From positions 127,126-191,125 of the forward strand of contig LUCW03001715.1 of the NCBI GenBank assembly GCA_001586965.3: a stretch of 64,000 nucleotides of DNA. Reading direction: 5' to 3'. The notes under the pieces were generated by a model that worked only from the letters and a program-made list of their open reading frames with translations, was not told where the DNA came from and did no database searches. The position numbers and the translations under genes are program-made. Every line of letters starts with the position of its first letter. Position 1 is the stretch's first letter. Of this stretch, positions 38,158-51,040 are shown in pieces. This DNA is from Sphaeroforma sirkka (lineage: Eukaryota > Opisthokonta > Ichthyosporea > Ichthyophonida).

Positions 38158-39995
38158 CTAGCCTTGTACCAGCCGTCGCTGTCGTCGACACTCACGAGTT
38201 TGAATCCGCTTACGGTATGCAGGCACTACGTTCGGATCATCAAACGTATCTGCCGTCACCCATGTGGGAGAGCCCTCTAACCAGCGTACCAGGTACTCCG
38301 ATTGCTGAGTTACCTCATTGTGGCGGTGTGCTATGATGTGTCGGAATGTCGATCCCCCTTCTCTCCATAGCGATTCATCGAGCGGTGGCTCTGTGGCTCG
38401 GTGGACTAGCCGAATAATCCCCACATTGACCGGACGGTCTCTAAGTTCCGGTGGTTTGCTGCCATCCTTGTCTCGTAATTGATAACTCTGATTGACACGA
38501 CTATGAACAACGTATGGGCCTACCAGAGGCTTCATAGCTTTGGTAGTCGCGCCTTGTACGAGTATCATAACAACATCTTCAGGCTTAAACTCAATTAAAT
38601 CAAACTTCCGCATCTGGTCAGTGGCCTCCGCCATAGCATCAGTGTATTTGATAGTTTTCTGATGACGTTTCGGCAGAATCGTCTTCTCCAGGTCATCCAA
38701 TCGTCTAAGCCATGTATCATGGGGAAAGGTAAGTGTTCATCCCACAGTTCCGGACAGCCCACACAAAGTGCGCGTACAAATTTGTGAATCCTCTTATGTC
38801 TGCGCTCTGCTGCACCCACTGTTTGAGGACGGTACGGTTGGGATGTTTTGTGTATGATCCCGAGTGCTCGTGTAATAGACCTGACAATGCTGTTGACAAA
38901 CTCAGTCCCCTCATCACTCTGAATTTATCGGCGAAAGCCATGCTCACCGAACACCGATACTAATTCCATTGCCACCGTCTTAGCATCTTTTGCACGTAGC
39001 GCCCGTAGAATGGAGTATCCGGATGCCACATCCAAGACATGTAAAATAAACTTGTTGCCTTTAGTAGATGTCACTGCCATCGGAATGAGATCCATCTGGA
39101 TATGGTCCCACGGATAACACGCCGTAATACTCATTAAAGGATGAAATCCCTTCTTCTTAGTGTCATTACCTAAACATGTACGATATAGTTTACGGACCTC
39201 TTCCGTTATTGAAAGCATTTGGTCCCAATTATGTTCATCGTCTCGCATCTGTTGTATCGTAACCGCTGGAGCAGGATATCCTTGTTCATGAAACTGCCAA
39301 GTGAGTTGCACCTGGCGGTTAGCCTCCTCATGTCCAGGGTGATTAATCACTGTCGCCCCCGCACAAATCTCAGGTACTTGTTCCGCAACCTGACGAGTAC
39401 GTCTAGTCATGGCCGGTTGTGCCCATGTCTCTTGATAACTTACTAGCTTCTTCACACACAGGTACCTCGAGACCTAAGTTACACCAAAACGATGGAGACA
39501 CTTTATATCCCGACGGAGGGCCGATATGTACCACTACTGTATGTTTCCATGGGTACTTACCACCCGCCTGTGTACCATGCTTCAAGAACTCATGGGCTGT
39601 GCGCGGGATTAGCAATGGATCTGCTTGCATCATCGATAGTAGCAGAGGGAACCATGTTGCGCGTGTGTTCAATGGTAGACATATTGTTGCGGGTGCCTTA
39701 TCAGCCAATACTTTACGAAGTACCTTATGAATGAGGCGCCATGGTGGATTCATCCATGCATTGTACTTGCTCCAGTCAAATTTGAACGCGCCTCCGTCTT
39801 TATCGTTAGACTATTATTGGGGTAACTGAGCATTGTGGCTGGATGCAAACGCGCCCACATCGTTCGGTCCGAATTGTGTTTAACCTTGATAAAAAAAATC
39901 AGGGTACAACTTCCAGCACGATGTATAGAAGATGGCCGGAAAGTTAATATCCGCCGTGCCCTCATGAACCAGGCTCCACATGTCTGGTAGTTCAT
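38158..39995 (-). pseudogene. Element D: integrase and chromodomain region
   Basis: On the minus strand, integrase pieces (YPWDHIQMDLIPMAV, LHVLDVASGYSILRA) lie at about 39.4-38.75 kb, and a chromodomain (SEYLVRWLEGSPTWVTADTF) at about 38.3-38.2 kb. Upstream, WMNPPW-type linker sequence lies near 39.75 kb. All have close counterparts in element B. Element E enters at 39996. Confidence 0.8.
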
Positions 39996-40466
39996 TGATC
40001 GCAGTAAACCAGGATTGTTTACCAAGCATAAAACTACGGCCAAACAGCGGAGACTCAACAAGGTTTATCCCAGCATCAACCAAGGAGAGAATCTAAACTC
40101 AGAGAGGGACACAGAAATATTTTAGATGGAATTATCTCGGAACCGAAATGCCGGGAGTATGGAATCATCAATATAGAATATCTCTGATGGGCATAAAGGT
40201 ATCCCTAACTATCGGAGAAGTACAATCTAAGAGCATAAGGCCAAAGATTGCAATGGAAGCCACAATCGTTGAAGACGTGGTGACGCTGCCTTTGGATTGG
40301 ATCGTAGAATAAGTGAGAACCTTTTTCACCTTAAGAGGTGTTTTTTTAATGGCTCAAGAATTACGAGTCAAAAGCATATAAAAGCAGGGACTCGAATCAA
40401 ATAAATCACAACTATTCATTTAAAACTTAAAACACTTTAAGATACTTTAATATCTGAGAACAATAA
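39996..40466 (+). repeat. 5' LTR of copia element E
   Basis: Begins TGATCGCAGTAAACCAGG and ends near GAGAACAATA. A TATA box candidate is at 40377. Directly after it, ACTTATCAGGTCCG may be the primer-binding site. Confidence 0.85.
40377..40384 (+). promoter_or_regulatory. TATA box candidate in the copia LTR
   Basis: TATAAAAG inside the 5' LTR, about 120 bp before the gag start, is repeated at 46227-46234 in the 3' LTR. Copia LTRs commonly carry the promoter of the element at this place. Confidence 0.5.
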
Positions 40467-40498
40467 CTTATCAGGTCCGTTTTATCACTACTCTGAGA

Positions 40499-41881
40499 AT
40501 GACAAGCTTCGATTTGAAACCAAAGGTTAAATTTCTAATTCTGGATAAGCCGGTCCAGTGGGACCAATGGAAAGCTCAATTGGATATGATCCTGATGAAA
40601 CAGGGTCGCCTACAACTGATCGAGGTCGCTACACCACCCGATGACTACTATGAGACTCAACGTGAAAGTGGAGCCGCGTCTGAGTCAATTTATCATACGA
40701 TCTCTCGTAGACTTCAACAGGAGTTACTCCACATCATGAAAGAACCCTACGCATTTTTCAAGGCATTGGAAACCAAATTCAAGATTAACACCCAGGGAGG
40801 TATCGGCCGCTTAAGAAAGGAGCTCTGGGCAAAAACGCAGAAGAGTAATGAAACTTTGGAAGCTTTTATCGGTGATATTAATTTGAAGAAAATGGAATTG
40901 GAGAAACGCGAGGCTCCACCGTCTGAGATTGACTTGAAAATCGTCTTGAAAGAAGGCCTCAATGAACGTTTTAAAGCTGCAAGGACTCATCTCAATACAG
41001 TCGATACTGACGTCATGAGTTACGAGGAGCTCTGTGAATATCTCCCAAAATTCCATATGGAGGAAATTCAAACATCAACCTCTAATACCGAGACTCGAGG
41101 AGGAAAGAGAGCACTTTCTGCCAGAGCAGAACAAAAGTGCTTCAATTATAGCAAACCAGGTCACATTGCTCGTGACTGCCGATCCAAGCATTGCAGACCC
41201 AGACCGCACATTTACTCTGACCGCAGGGAGTATCGCAAACCTTATGAAAATCGATATTCTAACAATCGTGGAAATAACTCCGACGATCGCCATCACCGTA
41301 AAAGAGCTGAGGAGTCCAAGCCCCACCGCAAAGACGGTTCAGTACCGAAATCTACACCCTACTCACGACGCGTCGACTATCCGTTGAAGAAACCCAGCTA
41401 TCATCAAGACAAACGTAACGAATTTTATAGAAAAGCATCTAAAGTAAGAGGATACTACTCCAGGGAAGAAATGCGTAAACCTCCTAAAGTAAGGTTCAAT
41501 TTGGACAGGAATAATGAGCAGAATTCTAGTAGTGACGATGAAGGCGTTAGAGCATTTTCAGCAATTGCCGACTATGTCGAATCTGACATCGAATTGTCAG
41601 ATGAGGATATGCCAGAAGCCATCATGGCTACCCCCGAAAATTGCTCCGGATTCGTGATTAAGACTAACATCGAGCCGGACGAGAGAGAACTATCAGATTT
41701 TACTCTAAATAATTATAGTTCGGACGAAGACAATGGACCGGCGAAACTTTTACTCGACAGCTCTAGTGAGGATGACTACGATGACCTACCCAACCTGCTG
41801 TCCGACAGCGACTCCGAAGAAGATAAGCTTTTAGCGATAAATTTAGGGAGGACGTTATCTCTTCACCTATCAAAACTATAG
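40499..41881 (+). CDS. Copia gag region
   Basis: Starts shortly after the LTR. The N-terminal part resembles the copia-type gag domain (LDKPVQWDQWKAQLDMILMK, LRKELWAKTQKSNETLEAFI), followed by a zinc-knuckle-like stretch near GHIARDC at about 41.17 kb, a basic Arg/His/Lys-rich segment, and a very acidic Ser/Asp/Glu-rich tail (SSSEDDYDDLPNLLSDSDSE). Gag forms the particle and binds RNA. The long acidic tail after a basic segment is unusual. Confidence 0.8.
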   Translation: MTSFDLKPKVKFLILDKPVQWDQWKAQLDMILMKQGRLQLIEVATPPDDYYETQRESGAASESIYHTISRRLQQELLHIMKEPYAFFKALETKFKINTQGGIGRLRKELWAKTQKSNETLEAFIGDINLKKMELEKREAPPSEIDLKIVLKEGLNERFKAARTHLNTVDTDVMSYEELCEYLPKFHMEEIQTSTSNTETRGGKRALSARAEQKCFNYSKPGHIARDCRSKHCRPRPHIYSDRREYRKPYENRYSNNRGNNSDDRHHRKRAEESKPHRKDGSVPKSTPYSRRVDYPLKKPSYHQDKRNEFYRKASKVRGYYSREEMRKPPKVRFNLDRNNEQNSSSDDEGVRAFSAIADYVESDIELSDEDMPEAIMATPENCSGFVIKTNIEPDERELSDFTLNNYSSDEDNGPAKLLLDSSSEDDYDDLPNLLSDSDSEEDKLLAINLGRTLSLHLSKL

Positions 41882-41929
41882 AATCTGAGATAATTTTTGG
41901 CTAAAGAGCATCTACGACTGACAAAATAA

Positions 41930-44900
41930 CAATGGCTGAACCTAGTGGGACTCTAGACAGTGGAGCCTCAGTCCACATTATTAACGATCTGGAGTTGATA
42001 TCAAACGCAAAGTGTCACTTCACAAACGTACACCTAGCTGACGGGACTATTGGTATCGCAACTCATTCAGGGCAATTGAGTGACGCTGGAAGGGCTATTT
42101 ATGGCCAACCCTAAAAACCAACTTAATCAGTGTCCCCCAATTAACCAAGGCAGAATACAAAATATACATGGATAACGCAGTCTGCCTCTCACTATCTCCC
42201 CAACACCTGGTATATAATTGCGAGCAAAAGCAAGGCGTTTACGTCGTACCCCTGGAATTTTTTTCAAAAGAATTTGCTTAGACCGCCAGCTGGCATGAAC
42301 GACTAGCACATCCAGATCACTTACCCAAGGGCCTACCACCTATCGACTACCATGCAAACTGCAAGTCTTGTATCATGGGTAAACTTGTCAGACGTCGGAC
42401 ACGAAAAATCAGAAAGAACGCCCCATCACAGAACCCAATGGACTTACTCTATATTGACCTTATTGTAAAATTTAAACGGAGTATCGGAGGAAATTGCTAT
42501 GGCCTTACTCTCATAGACGATTGCTCCAACTTTGAGAAATTCGAACCTCTGTCCACCAAGAAAGCGCCTGTAGTATATGACACCTTACTCGGAGCATTGG
42601 ACGACTTAACAGTACAAAGTGGACGAGAAGCAAACATCTTACAATTCGACCGAGGCTCGGAATTTGTGGATAAGGAAGTAGAGACTAACTTACGAAGACT
42701 TGGCTACGATATTCGATCAACACCAAAAGACTCACCACAACACAATGGAAAAATTGAGCGGAGCCATCGTACTAATTTAGGAAGAGCTAGAGCGACTCTG
42801 CACAACTCAGGATTAGGTGATGAATTTTGGAGTGAAGCATACCAACATGTCACAGACGCTCACAACAACATCGGGAGTAAGAGGAACCCGACAGCGCCAA
42901 TCGAAAGGTTCACTGGTCGTAAACCAAATTATAACCGTTTTCGAACTTTCGGCAGCAAATGTTTATGGAGGAAGACGACTAAAAGCAACAAATGGGATAA
43001 ACGTGCTCGCCGTGGAATTGTGATGGCTAACCCCCAGCGAACCACCTCTGATACTTTTCGAGGTTTTAGTCCAGAAACCAACAGAGTATCACGAACCAGA
43101 GATATACGCTTTTTTGAGGATGAATTTTACATATGGAAGGATGGACAGTGTACGGAGCAGGCTACAGGAAGAAAAGCTGAGCCGACGAACGACAGCTTAT
43201 CAACTGTATCTTCACAGCCTATGGACACAGGCGAAATTACTCAAACCACCTCTAGTAAACGTCATCGAGAGTCAAAGGACTCTGACATTTCATCAACATC
43301 AAATTATTCTGCTGCTTCCAAAGACCAGACTGACACCATATCCGCACACATCTCAAAGCGGAAAAAGGCCGGACACCGATCTTCGAGAGAAGTCACAAAT
43401 TTGCAAATTTCAGATAATCCAGCCTGGATGAGCAACAAGAGTAATGACAGTTGTCGCTCTGGACGAAGAAGAAACTCAACAACTGCCTTTTCAGCTACTC
43501 AACTTCAGCAACAACCTACGCCAGCGCAAATCCCAATTCCCAAGACTTTCCGTGAAAAGGAGTGGATGGATGCAGCGACCAAAGAAGTCCGAGACCTAGT
43601 GAAACGAGGGACCTTTACTCTTGTAGACTCTAAACCTGCAAAAAGCGCGATTATGAACTCCAAATGGGTCTTTACTCCTAAAATGAACTCTGCTGGAAAA
43701 ATCCGACTGACCGTAGCCGGATATAATGCTGTCGAAGGAGTGGATTTCGAACGGAGTGACGCCAAGGTAGTGAGCAAAGAGACTGTCCGCATTTGTTTGG
43801 CACTAACAGCCAGTAAGAAGTGGCATGTCAGACAGTTCGACTCGCCAAATGCATACTTAAACGGGAAAATGAATCGTTACGTATATCTGAGGATGCCACA
43901 GGGACTACACCTGGCCCTTGATTTACTCAGCGAAGAGGAGCAGAAATTATATCATGAGTACAGCCAAGGTAACAAAGCCGTATGGTGCAGAGTAAATTTA
44001 TCACTCTATGGCCTAAAGCAATCTTGCTATTTATACTTTGCGGAGATCTGTGAGGTCCTAGGTCAACAGGGATATCAGCCAACGCGATCAGACCCATCAT
44101 TGTTTTTTTGAAAAAAAAATCCGACGGCACCTTGGACCTGGTCATTGTATACGTGGACGATAAAATCGCGACGGCCTCCGACAAACGAACTCTGGATATT
44201 TTGGAGGCAATTTTATTCAAAAAAATGGTCAACAAAATCAATGCCAAAAAAGCAGAATGGTTTTAAAATGAAAATGAGATTTCTGTCCTCAGGAGTAGTC
44301 ACCATACACCAACAAATCTACTTCAGCACATTACTCCAAAAATATAACTTGGAAAATGCTCAGCCGTCACCAGTACCTCTGCACAATACAGATTTGACAC
44401 CATGTCATTTTTACAGGCTCGCCGGAAATATGCCCTACAGAGAACTTATCGGCGCCCTTCGGTACTTAGCTGATGGTACACGACCAGATATCACATTCGC
44501 CGTGAACGAATTATCAAGGCACCTTGACAAACCATTCCTACGTCACTGGAATGCTGCCAAGCGAATCCTTCGATATCTGAAGGGCACCTCTGGATATGGA
44601 CTGAGGTTTGACCCTGAGATATCCCTACAGCCGGTCGCTTTCGCTGATGCAAGCTTTGCCTCTGACGCAACAGACCGAAAATCAACAAGTGGTTGCGTCA
44701 CTTTTATGTGCGGCGCACCTGTGATTTGGGGATCAAGAAAGCAGAAACTGACAGCATAGTCTACTTGCGAAGCAGAAATCATTGCCCTAAATGATGTCAC
44801 AAAGGAGATCTGTTGGTTGCGAAATTTACTGTCGGAACTTGGTATCAACATTGGACCAATTGTCATCAATCAAGACAACCAATCGGCGATAAAAATTGCT

Positions 44901-45122
44901 GAAGATGATAAGGTGAACCGTAGGACGAAACACCTGGACCTAAGACACTATTTTATCCGGAATAAAATTCAAGACAACTCGGTGGTCTCACGATACACGC
45001 CCACAGACAAGATGACTGCTGATGCTCTAACGAAAGCACTCGTGGGAAAATTAGTCGTTAAACACAAGAAAACCATGGTTAAGCCTGTAGCTGGAGAAAA
45101 TGCATACTCGCACAGAGCATAG
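41930..45122 (+). pseudogene. Copia pol region: protease, integrase, RT, RNase H
   Basis: Protease motif DSGASVHIIND at about 41.95 kb; integrase with YIDLIVKFKR, DRGSEFVD and QHNGKIERSHR at about 42.4-43.0 kb; a Ser/Thr-rich linker (43.2-43.5 kb); reverse transcriptase with NSKWVFTPKMNS, FDSPNAYLNGKMN and VYVDDK at about 43.55-44.2 kb; RNase H with AFADASFASDATDRKSTSG and DNQSAIKIAED at about 44.6-45.1 kb. This order is diagnostic of Ty1/copia. Confidence 0.88.
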
Positions 45123-45846
45123 AGACTGAGAACCCGATAAAGCGGGGCTGGAAAGCTTAAATATCTCTTGAAACAAATAATTTTGATAATGAACTCTCAA
45201 AGTTACAAGCTGTGTGCAATGAGCTCCCAATGATGAAAGCTAACAAGCAACGAGCAATATGAAAAATTAAAAGAGCTAAAAATTCAAATGTTAGTTTTTT
45301 CAGGCCAGACCGTGAAAACATTAACGTTCTTGTTTTTTATACATATTATTTTTTGAAAAATATATTTGTGCCCTGCACCTATGATTGTATTACGGGTTAC
45401 TGAGTTGATCTTTGTCCTGTTTGTTTTTGTCCGACTTTCTGGCCTGCGTGCAGTGGGCTGAACCTCTCCCCAAATTTTGGGCTTCTGACCGTACACATTT
45501 TGATCCAACATTCGAACGTGACGCACAGGACAATTTTCAACTGGGCCATGGGCCAACCAGATTAACACTTAATGCAAAATTTATGAAGCCAGCGGGAATA
45601 TAATTACTGACCTATACATTTTTCTAGCGAAGTACTTTACCACCTAACCAATACACCTGTTGATCCGGTATATACTTCATAACATCAATATTTTTCAGTC
45701 CTGATTTCCCCTCTTACAGGATATCACAGGCGAAATTTTTCTCAGTTTAATTTTCGGCCATATCTTCGAAGCACACCTAGGGATCAAATTTTGTTTTGAG
45801 AAGCTTGGATTCCGTCAAACTACATCTCCAGCTTCAGGGGGAGTAT
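45123..45846 (+). other. 3' untranslated part of copia element E
   Basis: No gene. It ends in the polypurine tract AGGGGGAG (45836-45843) just before the 3' LTR. Confidence 0.75.
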
Positions 45847-46317
45847 TGATCGCAGTAAACCAGGATTGTTTACCAAGCATAAAACTACGGCCAAACAGCG
45901 GAGACTCAACAAGGTTTATCCCAGCATCAACCAAGGAGAGAATCTAAACTCAGAGAGGGACACAGAAATATTTTAGATGGAATTATCTCGGAACCGAAAT
46001 GCCGGGAGTATGGAATCATCAATATAGAATATCTCTGATGGGCACAAAGGCATCCCTAACTATCGGATAAGTACAATCTAAGAGCATAAGGCCAAAGATT
46101 ACAATGGAAGCCACAATCGTTGAAGACGTGGTGACGCTGCCTTTGAATTGGATCGTAGAATAAGTGAGAACCTTTTTCACCTTAAGATGTGTTATTTAAT
46201 GGCTCAAGAATTACGAGTCCAAAGCATATAAAAGCAGGTACTCGAATCAAATAAATCACAACTATTCACTTAAAACTTAAAAACACTTTAAGATACTTTA
46301 ATATCTGAGAACAATAG
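45847..46317 (+). repeat. 3' LTR of copia element E
   Basis: Nearly identical to 39996-40466. After it, element D sequence resumes on the minus strand in RNase H. Confidence 0.88.
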
Positions 46318-48150
46318 TTTATTCAATTCTCCTGGGACATAGGTTGTCACGAAGTTAAATTGCGCAATAGTATGATGCCAACGTTGCAGCATACTATTCA
46401 GTTTCAACTGGGTGTTCATGTATACGAGCGCCTTATGGTCCGTATGCACCGTAAAGCGTTGGCCTATTAGGTGATCATGGAAGTGGACCAATGCATATGT
46501 AAGTGCTAACAGCTCCTTCATCGGTGTTGCGTATGTCTGTTGCGCCTTGTTGAGAGTCTTCGAAAAGAACATCAAGTAGTGCTTGCGACCGTCAATTAAC
46601 TGAAACAATGCCCTGCCAATACCGTAGTCACTGGCGTCGGTCTCTAACTCTAGTGGGACCCCGTCAACCGGGAAGTTCAACCGAACTGCAGATACAATTG
46701 CTTCCTTCATCTGATTCCATGCCAGTTGATGTTCTGGTTTCCAACGATCCCCAATGGGTTCTTTCGGTTTGAGTTTTGGGCATGATCGCGGTGGGGCCAC
46801 TTTATGTGCAAATTTAGGTAGGTGTTCATGTAGAAAGTTCGCCAACCCCGATGCAGATGCTATGTCCCGTTGACATCGTGGTACTGGCCAGTCGATCAAC
46901 CTTTGTTGCTTCTTATAATCAACATCAATGCCTTTCGCAGAAACCTTCTTTCCCAGGACCATCACCTCACTCACTGCAAAGTGACATTTCTTCTGGTTAA
47001 GTTTGAAGTTGTTCTCGGGAAGCCGTCGGATGACCTCCTCCACTGTTGCCATATGCACCTCGTAATTGTCAGATGCAATTATAAGGTCATCGACGTAGCA
47101 CTGCACGTCTAAACCCGCCATCAGATTACTAATTGTACGCTGTAATTGTGGCGTAAGGGTCGACAATCTAAATGGAGCCGACGTGAAGGAGTACTGGTGA
47201 CTATCCCAAGTAAACGAGAACACATGTTGTGAGTCCTCGTGGACTGGGAGACGGTGATATGCCGCAGATAAATCTAGCGTGGTATAATATCCCTCGTAAA
47301 TTACTGATAACCTCATTAACCTTTGGTAATGTAAACTGGTCGCTCAGAATAAGGGCGTTGATTTGTTGCAAATCCAAACACACCCTAACCTTAACGAGTT
47401 CCCCCAATGGTGTAAATGATGGTACTGCTAGTAACGGCAGGTTGTTCACTGACGCCGACGTACGGCACTTGGTTACCAATTCATGTTCTCATTTATGTAC
47501 CTGTTGTCTGACGTGTGGTTTGTACTTATCCGATACAAAGTTCCGTGTTTGCCGTCGAAGGCCTAACAGTTTATCTCGAGATATGGAAAGGGACACTTCA
47601 CTGCCTGGTAACGTACATCTAGCTTCGTCAAAAAATAGTCTCGTTGGCATCTAAATACTTCCGTAGTTGTTGCCTTATATCCTCAGGCTCGGACAAGTCT
47701 GGTGCCATGCGTTCATCCATAACATTACGATTGATTTCCGGAAATGGTGTAGATAGTTCCGTGAGACCTAAGCCCAATTCGCCCATAACATCCATTCCCA
47801 GAATTACATCAATGTTATCGGGTAAATTCATAAGCTCAAACGTACAACCTGCAGCAGACTTCGTACCATACTACACCGTTGTGGCGTGTGTCCTGCCTAG
47901 GCGCGGAGTGCGGAAAGCTTTATCTGCCAGGTATATATAACTCTCCTTAGCTGGTGGTGTAATGGACAGTTGCGCCTTTGTTGCGGATGCCTGAGTGATA
48001 ACGGAACGGTTCGCCCCCGTGTCAATGAGTGTGCGCATCGCATATCCGTTGACTTAAAACGTAACATATACACGATTGTCATTAGAAAACAATTTATCTT
48101 TTACTGCAAATATTCTTGTTGCCATTTGACCAAACGTAACACACATGTTT
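46318..48150 (-). pseudogene. Element D: protease, reverse transcriptase and RNase H region
   Basis: Minus strand: aspartic protease neighbourhood (NIDVILGMDVMGELGL) at about 47.8 kb; reverse transcriptase (YTTLDLSAAYHRLPVHEDS, active-site YVDD) at about 47.3-46.8 kb; RNase H (ETDASDYGIGRALFQ, TDHKALVYMNTQ) at about 46.7-46.4 kb. It is close to element B over the whole stretch. Confidence 0.85.
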
Positions 48151-48269
48151 AACTCAGACACCCAAACATCTCAGTTTGAGTTCGGTTCCGCTTCCCAACC
48201 GGCGGGCCCTTGCTCAGCCTCCATCAACTCGTCTTCACTGGCGACATATGACTCGTCGACCAAATTATG

Positions 48270-50500
48270 AATGTGCATCACCTCGCTCTCTCATACCTCA
48301 GCTGGCGTCGGATCAGGCATCTGATCATCTCCAGCCACGAGATTAACGCGAGGGTGGAAATTATTACCCTGCGCCTGTTGTGTGCGCGCGGATGTTCCTC
48401 CAGCCGACGTACGGTGCTGTGGCGCACCTCCAGGGTGTGTACGGCTACCCGTGTTTGTTGAAGTCGGTGCTCGCAGTAACTTAGGGCAACGTGGTGCGTG
48501 TGCTGGGCCAGGAGGAAGATTCTGCTCACACGACCTACAACGAGCCCTAGGGCTCGATGCTGGTGGCGCATGCGGATTAGCTCGTGTGTTGGCCTCCACA
48601 GGCGTCCATGTGCGTGAACGGGAACCCCCTGGGATTTGTAATGGTCGGGAGAGGTTTGCCCGACGTTGTTCATCCGCCTTGTCAATACTCACCCAAAATA
48701 CATCACGCATTTTTATCGCGGAATATTCTCGTCAGTTAGGGTGCATGCGAAGAGTGTCACGGTAGTATACACCCCCCGCAGCTTGATTAATTAGGTTGAG
48801 CATACCATGATTGCGGTATACTTGTAGCGGATTCTCGTACTGTCGCATTTCCATAAAATCGACTTTGCGTTCAAAATCTCGAAGTTGGGTCTCGAGTGAC
48901 ACCGAAGGGCTTAACTTCATGCACGCCGATACATTTCTGTATGCGTTATCTTCCAGATCTTGTTCGTGTGTACGTACAATATAAGCAGTGGCGTCCTGGA
49001 ACGACATGGACTGCAATTTTTGTTCGTTCTCCACAATAAAATCCAAAAGTGCCTTGGGTGCGCCTTCTTTCTGTAGTGCCCTATGGAGGCCCATTTGCAT
49101 ATAAATCGGGTCTAATTTGTGAAATTTTGTATTCTTATGCCAATCCAAAATAAACGCATGCAGCTGTATTTTCTGCGGATTATCTAAATAATAGCTGCCC
49201 TGTGGATCAGGTGGCCATTCCTTGGATGTCCGTTTGTCGACCGTTATTGTGCAAGTCTTTAACGTCTCGTTAGTTGTACGATTAAGCCCTGCAACGCACG
49301 AGCGTCTTCAGTGCGTCCCGCAGCTTTCATCTCTGCCGCGGTAGCGTCATTAATGCACGCCTCCGTAGGTGGTGATATCTTACATCGTTTCACCTCCTGT
49401 GTGTCTGCTAGGTAGCGATCGTGGTGAGCAGGCAAGTGCTTACGGTAAGCCAGTGTATCGATATGTATATTAGTATTGTCCTGACAATTCTCCTTTCTTT
49501 CTTCGGGAGATTGCGTATGACGATGCTGTTGTAATTTATCCCGAAATAAAAAATTCGCTGCCGCCCGACCGTGAGGCTGCTGGCGTGGAAATTTCATCAC
49601 TCTGCGAAATGTCTCAAAGGACCGCTTCGCCGACGACGACAAATTTTGAGGGTAGCCATGTCCAAGTGTAGGTCCGCTGGGTCCAAAAAAATTCTACCAG
49701 GCGATTTCACTAACGTTTTTGAGTCCTGATACCAATCCGGATCAATAGGCGGCATCTCATCAGGGGTCGGAAATATTTGTGCCCGATTTTGAGCGTTTGC
49801 CAACAACTGCGCTCTACGAGTAGTATGAATATGATCGTCTGATGCCTGATACCAGTCTGGACCATTAGCCGGCATCTCATCAAGAGTCGGAATTGTCTGG
49901 TCTCGATTTTGAGCGTTCTTCAGCAATCGTTCGCGGCGCGTAACATGGACATTCGCGTAAGGAGCTTCGTGCGTCCAATCCTGCGCTTCATCGGGCTAAT
50001 TCGCTTTATGGATAACAACTCCGCTTGTGTTGGATATTGAGAGGCCCAGGTGTGTGACCTTGTTGATTCGGCCTCAGACTCAGAAAAATCATCATCCGCT
50101 ATCGCCTGCCGTGTCCTGGGGCATAGATGTGTCAATCTCTGTCAGTAACAACTTACGGAGTTGACGGAGTTGCTCTTTAATAAGAAGACTCTTTTCCTTT
50201 GCCTCCGTCACATACAACAACGTATTCAAGTGGCCTGCTTGATCCGCCATCCAGTCTGGGGCTCGGCGAATCCCATCCAAGGTTTGTATTGAGTACTGGG
50301 CCTCAGACTGCAGCCGAGTCAACTCCAAATGGATTTTCACCGTGTCGTCGTCTCCGGGTGCCGGTGTCTTGGCACATGCTGTCTCCACCTTAGTGCATAG
50401 CTCGGTCAAATACCGAATTGTTCCAAGCAGTCGTTTCAACAGTCGGGCACAGGCTTGCTTGCCCACCGTAGGCGACGGTCTGGCCTCGGGTCCCGTCATT
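48270..50500 (-). pseudogene. Element D: gag region
   Basis: Minus strand. It opens near 50499 with a helical part (KQACARLLKRLLGTIRYLTE), then a two-unit repeat of about 40 residues (NAQNRDQTIPTLDEMP / NAQNRAQIFPTPDEMP) near 49.9-49.7 kb, a capsid-like helical part (49.15-48.73 kb) and a Cys/Pro-rich end (48.7-48.3 kb) that may be the nucleocapsid. Compared with B it is poorly conserved. Confidence 0.6.
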
Positions 50501-50594
50501 GTGGTAATTGTTTTTGTTAAACTAAGTCGTTTCTTAGTTAGTTAACCTTTAAAGAACGTAGTGTAATAAATACTGTAGTTCGGTCACTTAAAAA

Positions 50595-51040
50595 TCTGGT
50601 CAAAACCAAGTGACACTTGATAAAGAGTGTTAAGTCTGAAATAGGTGAACTCAGTCAGAAGTGCCGATATGAACGGCGCGTCTGCTATATTTATTAATCA
50701 CGTCTTTGTGTAAGACGAGATCTTCTCAACAACGGTAGAGTGTGAAAATCTCCGTAACTAAGATTCCGGTCTCCTAGTTACTAATCAATGATGACACTCG
50801 GTGAGTCATCATTCTATTCCTCTAAACTATATTCTACTATCTAATCCGGTCCTCAATTCCTCTTAGGTCTGAGCCTCTGAGTCTACCGCTTTTAGGTCTG
50901 AGCCTCTGGGTCTACTGCTCTTAGGTCTGAGCCTTTGGTCGGTCATAGTAGATCCTCCTAGGTCTGAGCCTCAATAAATCCTCTTAGGTCCGGTCCTCTG
51001 GTCCGGTCCTAAGTCCCTGTTTGCAGTTCTTTGTCCACAG
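50595..51040 (-). repeat. LTR of element D, right copy (5' LTR), with internal short repeats
   Basis: About 446 bp. The stretch 50860-51000 repeats TTAGGTCTGAGCCTCTG-like units of about 24-30 bp at least five times, which the left copy largely lacks. It ends GTCCACA next to element A. Confidence 0.75.

Larger units (their letters stand above)
39996..46317 (+). mobile_element. Element E: Ty1/copia retrotransposon inserted in D
   Basis: LTRs of about 470 bp lie at 39996-40466 and 45847-46317 and differ by roughly 2-3% by eye, so it is fairly young. Flanks read TAGTTCAT before and TAGTTTAT after, consistent with a short target duplication of about 5 bp. The inner order protease, integrase, reverse transcriptase, RNase H (integrase before RT) defines the copia group. 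It looks close to whole, with about three or four breaks. Confidence 0.88.
34551..51040 (-). mobile_element. Element D: Ty3/gypsy chromovirus inserted in A and carrying a copia element
   Basis: The outer ends are TGTGGTCAAAACC at 34551 and CTTTGTCCACA at 51040. Element A sequence stops at 34550 and resumes at 51041 exactly as in the uninterrupted copy C near 61560, so everything between entered as one unit. Minus-strand parts in order: LTR, gag (50.5-48.3 kb), protease and reverse transcriptase-RNase H (about 48.1-46.3 kb), integrase and chromodomain (about 39.99-38.16 kb), a 3-kb untranslated tail, LTR. It is a sister family of B. It has about ten breaks besides the copia insertion. No clear target-site duplication. 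Confidence 0.8.
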
